Shown here: positions 23,763 to 32,549 of the stretch, in pieces
Position numbering within the stretch: the first letter of the stretch is position 1
How the letters are laid out: each line of letters starts with the position of its first letter
Source: Streptomyces sp. 11x1
Lineage (GTDB): Bacteria; Actinomycetota; Actinomycetes; Streptomycetales; Streptomycetaceae
Assembly (NCBI RefSeq): GCF_032598905.1
Contig: NZ_CP122458.1
Location: 3,224,001-3,288,000 of the forward strand
Reading direction: 5' to 3'
Length of the DNA stretch: 64,000 bases
Program-made: the position numbers and the translations under genes
The notes under the pieces: generated by a model
Told to the model about the DNA's origin: nothing
The model's input: the letters and a program-made list of their open reading frames with translations, nothing else
Databases searched by the model: none

Positions 23763-23867
23763 CCCGACTTGTGCCAGGTCTTGCAGAGGTCGTGGTCGCA
23801 GGTCGTGGAGACGTACGACGAGGGCTGGTCGACCAGGACGTCGGTCTCGCTGTCGTACTGTCATGTG

Positions 23868-25097
23868 TCACCGGAAGATGCCCGTGTGCCCGAGGGAGTA
23901 GCGGCCCGGCTGCGGGTAGACCGCGAGGCCGTGCGGGCCGCTGCCGACGGGGATGCGGGCGAGTTGTTCCCCGGTGCGGGTGTCGATGGCGTACACCTCG
24001 GAGTCGTAGCGGCCGGAGAGCCACAGGACCTTGCCGTCGGCGGAGACACCGCCCATGTCGGGGCTGCCGCCGTCGGGGAGGTGCCACTTCTTGGTGAGCT
24101 TGTTCTCGGTGAAGTCGAAGACGGACACGGTGCCTTCGCCCCGGTTGGAGACGTACATCTCGCGGGAGTCGCGGCCGACATAGAGGCCGTGGGTGCCCTT
24201 GCCGGTGGGCAGCAGCTTCGGCTCCTCGAAGGTGTCGCCGTCCAGGACCCACATGCCGTGGGCCATCATGTCGGCGATGTAGAACCGCTTGCCGTCCGGT
24301 GAGATCTTCACGTCCTGCGGCATGGCCCCCTCGAACGGCAGCTTCCGCTGCCCGATCACCTTCATGCTCGCGGTGTCGACCTTGAGCAGTTCGCCGCTGA
24401 ACTCGCAGGACACGATGAAGTAGGTGCCGTCGAGCGAGAAGTCGGCGTGGTTGACGCCGTAGCAGCTGACCGGCTCGGTCTTGATCCGCTTCATCGTGTG
24501 CGGGTCGCGGAAGACGAGTTCGCGGTCGAGGGAGGCCATGACGACGGCGTACTCGCCGTTGGGCGTGAAGTAGAGGTTGTACGGGTCGTGCACCTCGACC
24601 GGCTTGCCCGCCTTGCCCGTCCTCGGGTCGATGGGGGTGAGGGTGTGGCCCCGGTTGTTGTTGACCCAGAGGGTCTTCAGGTCCCAGGACGGGACGACGT
24701 GCTGGGGCTGGCGGCCCACCGGGATGGTCTCGACGACCTCGTAGGTCTTCGGGTCGATGACGGTGACCGTGTCGGACTCGCTGTTGGGCACGTACACCCG
24801 GGAGGGGAAGTCCTTGACCACCGGGGAGAGCCGGTTCGGGCGGTCGGCGGCGTAGACGTCCCCGGGGTCCAGCACGGGCGGCATGCCACGCAGGCCCCGG
24901 ACGGCCGTCCGCTGCTGCTTCTTCTTCCGCTCGGCGGCCTCGGCTTCGGTGGCGGCCCGGTCGGCCCGGATGCGCCGCTCCTGCTCGGTGGTCCCGGCCT
25001 CGGAGCCGCACGCGGCGACGGCGGCGAGGACGGCGGCCGCGAGGAGGGCGCGCCGCACGAGGTGGTGCTGCTTGAGGGAGGTGCGGGTGGTGGTCAC
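23868..25097 (-). CDS. YVTN-type beta-propeller lipoprotein
   Basis: 409 residues, ATG at 25097. A signal peptide ends in the lipobox LAAVAAC, followed by a charged, Glu/Arg/Lys-rich tether and then a seven-bladed propeller. Blades carry the YVTN pattern: RVYVPNSESDTVTVIDPKTYEVVETIPVGRQP, KTLWVNNNRGHTLTPIDPRTGK, KRFYIADMMAHGMWVLDGDT, REMYVSNRGEGTVSVFDFTEN and SEVYAIDTRTGEQLARIPVG. Such proteins are surface-exposed binding or scaffold proteins; no catalytic residues are apparent. Function unknown beyond extracytoplasmic anchoring. Confidence 0.88.
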   Translation of the reverse strand: MTTTRTSLKQHHLVRRALLAAAVLAAVAACGSEAGTTEQERRIRADRAATEAEAAERKKKQQRTAVRGLRGMPPVLDPGDVYAADRPNRLSPVVKDFPSRVYVPNSESDTVTVIDPKTYEVVETIPVGRQPQHVVPSWDLKTLWVNNNRGHTLTPIDPRTGKAGKPVEVHDPYNLYFTPNGEYAVVMASLDRELVFRDPHTMKRIKTEPVSCYGVNHADFSLDGTYFIVSCEFSGELLKVDTASMKVIGQRKLPFEGAMPQDVKISPDGKRFYIADMMAHGMWVLDGDTFEEPKLLPTGKGTHGLYVGRDSREMYVSNRGEGTVSVFDFTENKLTKKWHLPDGGSPDMGGVSADGKVLWLSGRYDSEVYAIDTRTGEQLARIPVGSGPHGLAVYPQPGRYSLGHTGIFR

Positions 25098-25235
25098 GCG
25101 ACCTTTATAGGGAGGTTCACCATGAATGCCGGCGATTCGGCCGATCGACGGAGGTGCGTGGCGGCTGCCGCCGGGTGCGCGGCTCGACGGAGGTACGCGT
25201 GGTGACGGGCCGACGGGCCCGTGATCCTGACCTGT

Positions 25236-25739
25236 CTACCGGTCCGCGACTCTCATCTCGAACCAGGTCGTCTTGCCCCGGGGAAGCAGATCGACCCCCC
25301 ACCGGTCCGAGAGCTTGTCCACCAGGAACAGGCCTCGGCCGCTGATGTCCATCTCCTGGACCGGCATCAGACAGGGCAGCCCCCGTGAGGGGTCGCGGAC
25401 CTCGACGCGGATCCAGCCGGGCCGGCGGCGCATACGGAGTCCGAAAACGCGGGCGCCGGTGTGCCGTACGGCGTTGCCCACGAGTTCGGAGACGAGTAAG
25501 ACAGCGTCCTCGGTCATCTTCGGCGACAGCCGCCACTGGCGCAGGACGACGACCTGGGCGAGCCGCCGCGCGGTGGCCGCGGACTCGGGACGGGACGGAA
25601 GCGGAACCTCTCCCTCGGTGGGATTGCCGAACAACTCCAGTGCCTTCTGCGCCCGTTCGTCCTCGATCGCAGGTGACCAACGCGCCGCGGTCGCACTCCC
25701 GTGCCGCCGCGGCTGTTCGATACCCTCCAGCCCCGCCAT
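25236..25739 (-). CDS. HATPase anti-sigma-factor-like kinase domain protein
   Basis: 167 residues from an ATG at 25739 (MAGLEGIEQPRRHGS); an upstream in-frame start at 25859 reads through a hairpin and is unlikely. The GHKL fold is clear: N-box MTEDAVLLVSELVGNAVRHTGARVFGLRMRR, then RGLFLVDKLSDRWGVDLLPRGKTTWFEM. This single-domain type, with no dimerisation helix, is the RsbW/SpoIIAB-like family that is greatly expanded in Streptomyces and phosphorylates anti-sigma antagonists. The partner is not in this window. Confidence 0.88.
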   Translation of the reverse strand: MAGLEGIEQPRRHGSATAARWSPAIEDERAQKALELFGNPTEGEVPLPSRPESAATARRLAQVVVLRQWRLSPKMTEDAVLLVSELVGNAVRHTGARVFGLRMRRRPGWIRVEVRDPSRGLPCLMPVQEMDISGRGLFLVDKLSDRWGVDLLPRGKTTWFEMRVADR

Positions 25740-25791
25740 GACCCCATCATGGCCGCCCTGAGCCCTCTTCGGGGCCGTTCCACGGGAATAC

Positions 25792-25820
25792 AACCCCCGG
25801 AACCAACCATTCCGGGGGTT
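25792..25820. promoter_or_regulatory. 11-bp perfect hairpin in the leader of the HATPase gene
   Basis: aacccccggaa (25792-25802) pairs with ttccgggggtt (25810-25820) around a 7-nt loop. On the minus strand it lies about 53 nt upstream of the start at 25739, so it would be in the 5' untranslated leader or mark its upstream edge; on the plus strand it is followed by tcgttt. No plus-strand gene ends nearby. Confidence 0.55.
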
Positions 25821-26035
25821 TCGTTTGACATATGCCAGCGGCAGCAATCTGCTCGGCACAGCCCGTCTGGCCTGCGCGAACGACCTGAACTTCGGTCAGT
25901 GTCGGGTCTCTTGGGCGGGAATCCCTTAAGGCTGCCTTAAGGCTCGGATAAACCGCTCCTTCGGGGGACGTGGGTAATACACCGCGTCAACTGCAAGTCG
26001 ATCAGCGGAACTTGTACGGCGGATTTCGGCCCCGG

Positions 26036-26275
26036 CCCGACCGTGCGTGCCGGTCGTGCGCGACGAGCCACGCCGACCACGCTCACGAGCCACGCCAGCC
26101 GGGCCGACAACGCGCACGAGCCGTGACGACCCTGCGCGGCGAGGCGCGCCGGTCGTGCTCGCGAGGCGCGCCGACCATGCTGACGAGCCCTGCCAACGTG
26201 CGCGACGAGCCGGGCCGGCCGTGCACGGCGAGGCGCGCCGACCCGCTCGCAGGGCGCGTCGGCCGCGCTCGCTCA
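26036..26275. repeat. Degenerate tandem repeat, about eight units of 22-25 bp
   Basis: Imperfect units around a core like gcgcgacgagccgcgccgac recur through the stretch, for example at 26057, 26081, 26109, 26132, 26157, 26177, 26198 and 26224. Unit lengths vary, so it is an old decayed repeat rather than a functional array. It directly follows the end of the enoyl-CoA hydratase gene. Confidence 0.5.
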
Positions 26276-26303
26276 AAGCATGCCCGCCGTGCTTCCCTGG
26301 CCG

Positions 26304-27071
26304 TCAGACGAACTTCGCCTTGCCCGGGCCCTCCTCCACGAAGCTCCGCATTCCGCGTTCGCGGTCCTCGGTGGCGAACAGCCCGGAGAACCAGTTCCGC
26401 TCGATGGCCAGGCCGGTCTCCAGGTCGGTCTCCAGGCCCGCGTCGATCGACTCCTTGGCGGCCCGCAGCGCGATCGCCGGCCCGCGCGCCAGCCTGGCGG
26501 CCCACTCGTGCGCGGCGGAGTACACCTCGTCGGCCGGGACGACCCGGTCCACCAGACCGAGCGTCAGGGCCTCGTCCGCCTTGACCATCCGGCCGGTGAA
26601 GATCAGGTCCTTGGCCTTGGAGGGGCCCACGAGCCGGGACAGCCGCTGGGTGCCGCCCGCGCCCGGGATCACCCCGAGCAGGATCTCCGGCTGGCCGAGC
26701 TTCGCGTTCTCCCCGGCGATCCGGTAGTCCGCGCAGAGCGCCAGCTCGCAACCGCCGCCCAGGGCGTACCCGGTGACGGCCGCGACGACCGGCTTGGGGA
26801 TGCGGGCCACGGCGCTGAAGGAGTCCTGGAGGGCGCGGGACCGGGCGACCATCGCCGCGTGGTCCATGGCCTGCATCTCCTTGATGTCCGCGCCCGCCGC
26901 GAACACCTTCTCTCCTCCGTAGAGGACGACGGCGCGGACGTCGTCCCGTTCCGCCGCCTCCTCCGCGACTTCCTTGAGGCGGTCCTGGGTCGCGATGTCC
27001 AGGGCGTTCATCGGGGGGCGGTCGAGGCGGACGGTGCCCACACCTTCGGCGACTTCGAGATGGACGGTCAT
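26304..27071 (-). CDS. Enoyl-CoA hydratase/isomerase family protein
   Basis: 255 residues, ATG at 27071. Crotonase signatures: the oxyanion-hole stretch FAAGADIKEM (residues 58-66 region) and VVAAVTGYALGGGCELALCADYRIAGENAKLGQPEILLGVIPGAGGTQRL, which carries both catalytic-position glutamates (GGCE and QPE). It should hydrate 2-enoyl-CoAs in fatty-acid beta-oxidation, but the superfamily also has isomerases and lyases. It stands alone with no other beta-oxidation gene adjacent. Length is normal. Confidence 0.92.
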   Translation of the reverse strand: MTVHLEVAEGVGTVRLDRPPMNALDIATQDRLKEVAEEAAERDDVRAVVLYGGEKVFAAGADIKEMQAMDHAAMVARSRALQDSFSAVARIPKPVVAAVTGYALGGGCELALCADYRIAGENAKLGQPEILLGVIPGAGGTQRLSRLVGPSKAKDLIFTGRMVKADEALTLGLVDRVVPADEVYSAAHEWAARLARGPAIALRAAKESIDAGLETDLETGLAIERNWFSGLFATEDRERGMRSFVEEGPGKAKFV

Positions 27072-27099
27072 GAAGGCAGGTTAACGGCCACTAACGGCA

Positions 27100-27133
27100 A
27101 CGGCCCCGGTGCCGTGCATCACACCGGGGCCGT
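27100..27133 (-). terminator. 12-bp stem-loop after the first L,D-transpeptidase
   Basis: acggccccggtg (27100-27111) pairs with caccggggccgt (27122-27133). It lies between the transpeptidase stop (27179) and the enoyl-CoA hydratase start (27071), both on minus. Confidence 0.85.
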
Positions 27134-27178
27134 ACGTGCCTACTCCGGACCTGCTTCAGACGCTCAGGCGGTGGCGCC

Positions 27179-28459
27179 TCACGCCTTCCACTTGCTCCAG
27201 GACATGTTCCAGCCGTTGTAGCCGTTGTCCGGGTCGACGACGCGGTCGTTGGAGTTCTTGACGATCACCACGTCACCGACCATCGAGTTGTCGAAGAACC
27301 AGGCGCCCGGTGCCTTGCGGTCCCAGCCGCCGCGGGTGTCGCGCAGGCCGATGCAGCCGTGGCTGGCGTTGTAGTTGCCGAAGGCGCCGCCGCCCCAGTA
27401 GTTGCCGTGGATGAAGGTGCCGGAGGTGGTCAGCCGCATGGCGTCCGGCACGTCCTTGATGTCGTACTCGCCGCCGTAGCCGACGGTATCGCCGTTCATC
27501 CGGGTCACGCGCAGGCGCTCGCTGATGACCATCTGGCCGTTCCAGGTCTCCATGCCGGGCTTGCCGGTGGTGACCGGGATGGTCTTGACGACCTTGCCGT
27601 CCCGCTCGACCTTCATGGTGAGCTTCTTGACGTCGACCGTGGAGACCTGGCTGCGGCCGATGGTGAAGGAGATCTTCTTGCGCTGCTCGCCGTAGACGCC
27701 GTCGCGGCCCTCGACACCGTCGAGGTTGAGGTCGACGGTGACCTTGGTGCCCGCCTTCCAGTACTTCTCGGGGCGGAAGTCGATACGGTCGTTGCCGAAC
27801 CAGTGGCCCTCGACGTCGACGGCCGGCTCGGTCTTGATGGTGATGGCCTTCTCGACGTCCTCGGGGGCGGTGATGCCCCGGGTGAAGCGGACCGAGAACG
27901 GCATGCCGACGCCGACCTTCGAGCCGTCCTCGGGGGTGAAGATGCCAACGAAGGTGTTCTTCGGGGTCAGGGTGGTGAAGGACGAGTCCTCGGCCGCCTC
28001 ACGCCCCTCGGCGTCCTTCGCCACGGCGTGCACCTTGTACTCGGTGGCCGAGTTGAGGTGGATGGACGGCGTCCAGCTGGAGCCGTCCTTCGCTATCTCG
28101 CCGGCGATCTTCTCGCCCTTGTCGTTCTCGACCGTGACCTCGGACAGCTTGCCCTTGGCGGCGGTCACCTTGAGCGCGCCGCTGGTCGCCACGGCATCGG
28201 CGCCGTTCTTCGGGGCGATGGAGACGACCGCCTCCGAAGGCCCGGTGGCCGCCGCCTTGTCGGAGGCGCTCTTGTCGGAGCCCTTCCCCTTGTCGCCGCC
28301 GGAGCCGGAGTCCGAACCCCCGCCTCCGCCGCACGCGGTGACGGTGAGCAGCATCAGGACCGGCAGCACGGCCAGGGCCCCCTTGCGCCGCCGCGTACGC
28401 GCGCCAACCGACGCCCCCGATATCGGTCGCCCGTTCAACTCTCTGTTCTCCCCTCGCAC
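27179..28459 (-). CDS. L,D-transpeptidase lipoprotein with Ig-like domains
   Basis: 426 residues from a GTG at 28459; a TTG at 28438 preceded by gaggggagaacagag is a real alternative start giving 419 residues. The lipobox LLTVTAC is followed by a Gly/Ser/Lys tether and two Ig-like (LdtMt2-type) domains. The YkuD catalytic domain contains GTFIHGNYW and SHGCIGLRD, with the nucleophilic Cys in HGC. The C-terminal tail NGYNGWNMSWSKWKA is characteristic of mycolata and Streptomyces Ldt enzymes. It cross-links peptidoglycan 3-3 outside the membrane. A second paralogue is directly upstream. Confidence 0.92.
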   Translation of the reverse strand: MRGENRELNGRPISGASVGARTRRRKGALAVLPVLMLLTVTACGGGGGSDSGSGGDKGKGSDKSASDKAAATGPSEAVVSIAPKNGADAVATSGALKVTAAKGKLSEVTVENDKGEKIAGEIAKDGSSWTPSIHLNSATEYKVHAVAKDAEGREAAEDSSFTTLTPKNTFVGIFTPEDGSKVGVGMPFSVRFTRGITAPEDVEKAITIKTEPAVDVEGHWFGNDRIDFRPEKYWKAGTKVTVDLNLDGVEGRDGVYGEQRKKISFTIGRSQVSTVDVKKLTMKVERDGKVVKTIPVTTGKPGMETWNGQMVISERLRVTRMNGDTVGYGGEYDIKDVPDAMRLTTSGTFIHGNYWGGGAFGNYNASHGCIGLRDTRGGWDRKAPGAWFFDNSMVGDVVIVKNSNDRVVDPDNGYNGWNMSWSKWKA

Positions 28460-28631
28460 GGCCTGAGCAGGCCCGCACCCCTACGCGCAGCGTGCGCGTA
28501 CGCACGTACATTAACCAGATGATCGGAATGGATGGGTCTCGGTGAATGTCACCGTTCAGTCCCAACTTGGATGATCACGCGCGTCCCCCCTGCCGGTGCC
28601 GGGCCGGGTGCCATGTCGTCGCTATGTCGGC

Positions 28632-29858
28632 CTACTTCACCGCCGCACCCGCTTTCCATTCCTTCCACCCCATGTTCCACCCTCCGAGGCCATTGTCGGG
28701 AGCGACCGTTTTGTCATCGCTGTTCACGACCTCGACGACGTCCCCGACGAGGCTGCGGTCGAAGAACCAGCCTGCGGGGGTGCCGGAATCGCCGCCCTTC
28801 ACATCGCGCAGGCCCACACAGCCGTGGCTGACGTTGGCCCGGCCGAAGGCGTCCGGCGCCCAGTAGTTGCCGTGCAGGAAGGTGCCGGAGGTGGTCAGGC
28901 GCATGGCGTGCGGAACGTCCGGGATGTCGTACTCGCTCTTGCCGTTCGCCTTCCTGAAGCCCACGGTGGCCCCGTTCATCCGGGTCACCTCCAGCATCTC
29001 GGTGACGACCATCTTCCCGTTGTACGTCGTGGTCCTGGGCGCCCCGGCGGTGATGGGGAGGGTGGCGAGCACCCCGTCGCCGCGTTCCACGCGCATGGTG
29101 TGCCGGGCCGCGTCGACCACGCTGACCTGGTGGCGGCCGACGGTGAACGAGAACGTCCTGTCCTGCTGGCCGTAGACGCCGGGCGCGCCCTCGACGTCGC
29201 GCAGGCGCAGGGCGACGGTGACCCTGGTGCCGGGCCTCCAGTACCTCTCGGGGCGGAAGTCGAGGCGGCCCCCGCCGAACCAGTGCGGGCGGACCTCGAC
29301 GGCCGGCTCGGCGGTCACCTCGACGGCGCGTTCCACGGCCGCGCGGTCCTCGATCACCCGGTTGAACTCCAGTGAGACGATCATCCCGGTGCCGACGGTG
29401 GCCCGGTTCTCGGGTGTGACGTACGCGATGAAGCGCTCGTCGGGGACGTGCGTGGTGAAGGTGACGTGCCGTGCCGAGCGCCGGCCGTGGCCGTCGAGGG
29501 CGACGGCGTCGACGGTGTACCGGGCGGCCAGCGCGAGCTTCCGTGAGCCGGTGGGGCGCCAGGTCAGTCCGTCGGCGGAAAGCCGTCCCGGGACGGGTGA
29601 CTCCTGCGCGTCCTGGGACTTCACCACCTTGACGGACTCCAGGCGCCCGCTGGGCACCCGTACTTCGAAGCGCTGCTCCGGGCGCACGCCCTTGCTGCCG
29701 TCCTCCGGTGTGACCCGGATCGTGTCGCCGGGCGCCTTTCCGCTGGTGAGCGGCGGCCCGGCGGTGCATCCGGCGACCCCGGCGAGCAGGCCGGCCCAGG
29801 TGAGCGCGGCGGCCAGGGCGGCCCCGGCGCGGCGCGCGTGCTTCTGTGCGTGGTTCAC
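28632..29858 (-). CDS. Second L,D-transpeptidase lipoprotein
   Basis: 408 residues from a GTG at 29858 (VNHAQKHARRAGAALAAAL); longer frames run on upstream but have no coding character. Lipobox LAGVAGC. Ig-like domains (VTPEDGSKGVRPEQRFEVRV; YVTPENRATVGTGMIVSLEFNRVIED) precede a YkuD domain with GTFLHGNYWAPD and SHGCVGLRD (catalytic Cys). The tail NGLGGWNMGWKEWKAGAAVK is a diverged form of the neighbour's. The two are tandem paralogues on the same strand separated by 172 bp with its own promoter region, probably for different growth stages. Confidence 0.9.
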   Translation of the reverse strand: MNHAQKHARRAGAALAAALTWAGLLAGVAGCTAGPPLTSGKAPGDTIRVTPEDGSKGVRPEQRFEVRVPSGRLESVKVVKSQDAQESPVPGRLSADGLTWRPTGSRKLALAARYTVDAVALDGHGRRSARHVTFTTHVPDERFIAYVTPENRATVGTGMIVSLEFNRVIEDRAAVERAVEVTAEPAVEVRPHWFGGGRLDFRPERYWRPGTRVTVALRLRDVEGAPGVYGQQDRTFSFTVGRHQVSVVDAARHTMRVERGDGVLATLPITAGAPRTTTYNGKMVVTEMLEVTRMNGATVGFRKANGKSEYDIPDVPHAMRLTTSGTFLHGNYWAPDAFGRANVSHGCVGLRDVKGGDSGTPAGWFFDRSLVGDVVEVVNSDDKTVAPDNGLGGWNMGWKEWKAGAAVK

Positions 29859-30007
29859 GTGCGGCCCAACGACGGCGCACGCCCCCGGGAAACGTGAGTG
29901 CGAGGCGTGCTCTGGGCAGAACCCTTGGGAGGACGACGCGATGGGGAGCGGTGACGGGACATCTCGCTCCCCTTCTCCGTCGCCCACCGAGCCGCGGGAG
30001 GCCTGAG

Positions 30008-32263
30008 GTGTCGAGCGCAGCCGAGCAGGACGAAGTACGGGGGACGCGGGGGGTGCCGGCCGCGCGTCCGGCCACCGTGCTGAACGGCGACCGGCGTGAC
30101 GGGGCCGCGCCGGAGCCGAGGCCCGTGTGGCCGGGGGCGCCGACACCGCTGGGGGCGCGGTTCCGGGTGGGCCCCGACGGGGTCGCCGGCACCAACTTCG
30201 CGTTGTGGGCGGGCGGGGCGGAGTCCGTCGAGCTGTGTCTGTTCTCGGCGACGGGCGAGGAGACCCGGCTGGGGCTGACCGAGCTGACCCATGAGATCTG
30301 GCACGGCTTCGTACCGGGCGTCCTGCCGGGGCAGCGGTACGGCTATCGCGTGCACGGCCGCTGGGACCCGTGGACCGGCGCCCGCTGGAACCCCGCGAAG
30401 CTCCTCCTGGACCCGTACGCGCGGGCCGTGGACGGCGATTTCACCCTCCCTCCGGAGGTGTACGCGCACGTCCGGGACTGGCCCGAGCAGCATGTCGCCG
30501 ACACGGTGCGCGACGAGAGGGACTCGGCACCGCACGTCCCGAAGGGCGTCGTCGTCCATGACGACGACGACTGGGCCGACGACCGCCGCCCGAAGACACC
30601 GTGGGCGGACTCGGTCATCTACGAGCTGCACGTCCGCGGCTTCACCATGACCCACCCCGGCATCCCGGAGGAACTGCGCGGCACGTACGCCGGTCTCGCG
30701 CACCCCGCCGCGATCGAGCACCTGGTGAAGCTGGGGGTGACGGCGGTGGAACTGCTGCCCGTGCACCAGTTCGCCCACGAGGACCATCTGCTGCGCCGGG
30801 GCATGCGCAACTACTGGGGCTACAACTCGATCGGCTACTTCGCCCCGCACGCGGCGTACGCCTCGTCGGGCACGACCGGGCAGCAGGTCGGGGAGTTCAA
30901 GCGGATGGTGCGGGCGCTGCACGCCGCCGGTATCGAGGTCGTCCTCGACGTGGTCTACAACCACACCGCCGAGGCCGACGAACGCGGCCCGAGCCTGTCG
31001 CTGCGCGGCATCGACAACCGGGGCTACTACCGCCTGCAGCACGACGCGCGGCGCTACGCGGACTACTCGGGCTGCGGCAACACCCTGCACGTGGTGCAGC
31101 CGCACGTGCTCCGTCTGATCACCGACTCCCTGCGCTACTGGGTGACGGAGATGGGCGTCGACGGCTTCCGCTTCGACCTCGCCGCCGCGCTCGCCCGCTC
31201 GATGCATGACGTCGACATGCTCTCCCCGTTCCTCGCGGTCATCGCCCAGGACCCGGTGCTGCGCCGGGTGAAGCTGATCGCCGAGCCGTGGGACGTGGGT
31301 TCGGGCGGCTACCAGGTCGGCGCCTTCCCGCCCCTGTGGACGGAGTGGAACGACCGGTACCGGGGCGCGGTCCGGGACTTCTGGCGGGGTGCGCTGCCGG
31401 ACGTGCGGGACCTCGGCTACCGGCTGTCGGGCTCCAGCGACCTGTACGCCTGGGGCGGCCGACGGCCCTACGCCTCCGTCAACTTCGTCACCGCCCACGA
31501 CGGTTTCACCCTGCGCGACCTGGTGTCGTACGAGCGCAAGCACAACGAGGCGAACGGGGAGGGCAACCGGGACGGCTCGGACGACAACCGGTCCTGGAAC
31601 TGCGGCGCCGAGGGGGAGACGGACGACGAACGCGTACGGGCGCTGCGGCGGCGCCAGTTGCGCAACCTCTTGACCACCCTGCTGCTCTCCACGGGGGTGC
31701 CGATGCTGGTCGCAGGCGACGAACTGGGCCGCACACAGGGGGGCAACAACAATGCGTACTGCCAGGACAACGAGATCAGCTGGATCGACTGGAGCCTGCT
31801 GGAGGACCCCGCCTGGAAGGCCCTCTTCGACCTCACGTCCCGGCTGATCGCGCTGCGCCACGCGCACCCGGTCCTGCGCCGCCGCGCCTTCTTCTCCGGT
31901 CGCGCCCACTCGGCGGACGGGCTGCGCGACCTCGCCTGGTTCACCGCCCGCGGCACGGAGATGACCGAGCGGGACTGGTACGCGCCGGCGGCGACGCTGG
32001 GCATGTATCTCTCGGGCCGGGACATCCCGGGCCGCGACGCGCGGGGGGCTCCCGTCCTGGACGACAGCTTCCTCACGGTCCTGCACGCCGGCGACCGTCC
32101 GGTGAGCTTCGTACTGCCCGGGACACCGTGGGCCAGGCAGTACGAGGTGGTCGTCGACACGTCCCGGGAGGAACAGGGGGAGGGACCGGGGGCGCTGCAC
32201 CGGGCGGGGGAGACGGTGACGGTACCGGCGCGGTGCGTACTGCTGCTGCGGGTGGCCGACTGA
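30008..32263 (+). CDS. glgX: Glycogen debranching enzyme GlgX
   Basis: 751 residues from a GTG at 30008 with cgggaggcctgag upstream; the open frame extends further 5' but without a ribosome site. An N-terminal CBM48-like domain (GARFRVGPDGVAGTNFALWAGGAESVELCLFS) is followed by a GH13 barrel: ELLPVHQFAHE, the region-II nucleophile in VDGFRFDLAAALAR, the acid in LIAEPWDVG, and FVTAHDGFTLRDLVSY. These assign it to the isoamylase-like GlgX group that removes short alpha-1,6 stubs from glycogen after phosphorylase action. It is physically apart from glgP/glgE here but belongs to the same alpha-glucan pathway. Confidence 0.92.
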   Translation: MSSAAEQDEVRGTRGVPAARPATVLNGDRRDGAAPEPRPVWPGAPTPLGARFRVGPDGVAGTNFALWAGGAESVELCLFSATGEETRLGLTELTHEIWHGFVPGVLPGQRYGYRVHGRWDPWTGARWNPAKLLLDPYARAVDGDFTLPPEVYAHVRDWPEQHVADTVRDERDSAPHVPKGVVVHDDDDWADDRRPKTPWADSVIYELHVRGFTMTHPGIPEELRGTYAGLAHPAAIEHLVKLGVTAVELLPVHQFAHEDHLLRRGMRNYWGYNSIGYFAPHAAYASSGTTGQQVGEFKRMVRALHAAGIEVVLDVVYNHTAEADERGPSLSLRGIDNRGYYRLQHDARRYADYSGCGNTLHVVQPHVLRLITDSLRYWVTEMGVDGFRFDLAAALARSMHDVDMLSPFLAVIAQDPVLRRVKLIAEPWDVGSGGYQVGAFPPLWTEWNDRYRGAVRDFWRGALPDVRDLGYRLSGSSDLYAWGGRRPYASVNFVTAHDGFTLRDLVSYERKHNEANGEGNRDGSDDNRSWNCGAEGETDDERVRALRRRQLRNLLTTLLLSTGVPMLVAGDELGRTQGGNNNAYCQDNEISWIDWSLLEDPAWKALFDLTSRLIALRHAHPVLRRRAFFSGRAHSADGLRDLAWFTARGTEMTERDWYAPAATLGMYLSGRDIPGRDARGAPVLDDSFLTVLHAGDRPVSFVLPGTPWARQYEVVVDTSREEQGEGPGALHRAGETVTVPARCVLLLRVAD

Positions 32264-32269
32264 CTCTCC

Positions 32270-32502
32270 TTCGCCCCCGCCGCCCCTACCCGTCCCGTCC
32301 CCAGGGGCTGCGCGCCCCTTCGACCCCCGCGTCAAAGACTCGGGGCTCCGCCCCGGACCCCGTTCGCGCAGTTCCCCGCGCCCCTATTAGGGGTGCGGGG
32401 AACTGCGCGAGAAGCCCCACCGGGCCCGCGGACGACCGACGACCGAGCGGGTCGAAGGGGCGCAGCCCCTGGGGATGGGACGGGTAGGGGCGGCGGGGGC
32501 GA
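32270..32502. repeat. Two-tier 230-bp inverted repeat between convergent genes
   Basis: The outer arms (32270-32326 and 32448-32502) are reverse complements over about 55 bp with one mismatch and a 2-nt gap. Inside, cgcgcagttccccgcgcccct (32365-32385) pairs with 32389-32409 around att. Both contain the ggggcgcagcccc and ggggaactgcgcg blocks typical of Streptomyces extragenic elements. It lies between glgX (plus) and a response regulator (minus), where it should terminate both transcripts. Confidence 0.85.
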
Positions 32503-32549
32503 GAAAGAGCGCATCAGGCCACGGCAAGGTGCGGGCTGCCGTGCCCCGG

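Larger units (their letters stand above)
25740..26303. other. 564-bp intergenic region without a supported gene
   Basis: Holds the hairpin at 25792-25820, an AT-richer patch with two ccttaagg palindromes around 25924-25945 that may be part of the upstream promoter, and a degenerate 22-25-bp repeat tract from 26036 to 26275 just downstream of the enoyl-CoA hydratase stop. Open frames in it lack codon bias and ribosome sites. Confidence 0.6.

Noticed and set aside
26083..26751. Minus-strand frame running through the degenerate repeats into the hydratase gene
   Set aside because: It is an out-of-frame shadow of the enoyl-CoA hydratase; its repeat-derived peptide has no family features.
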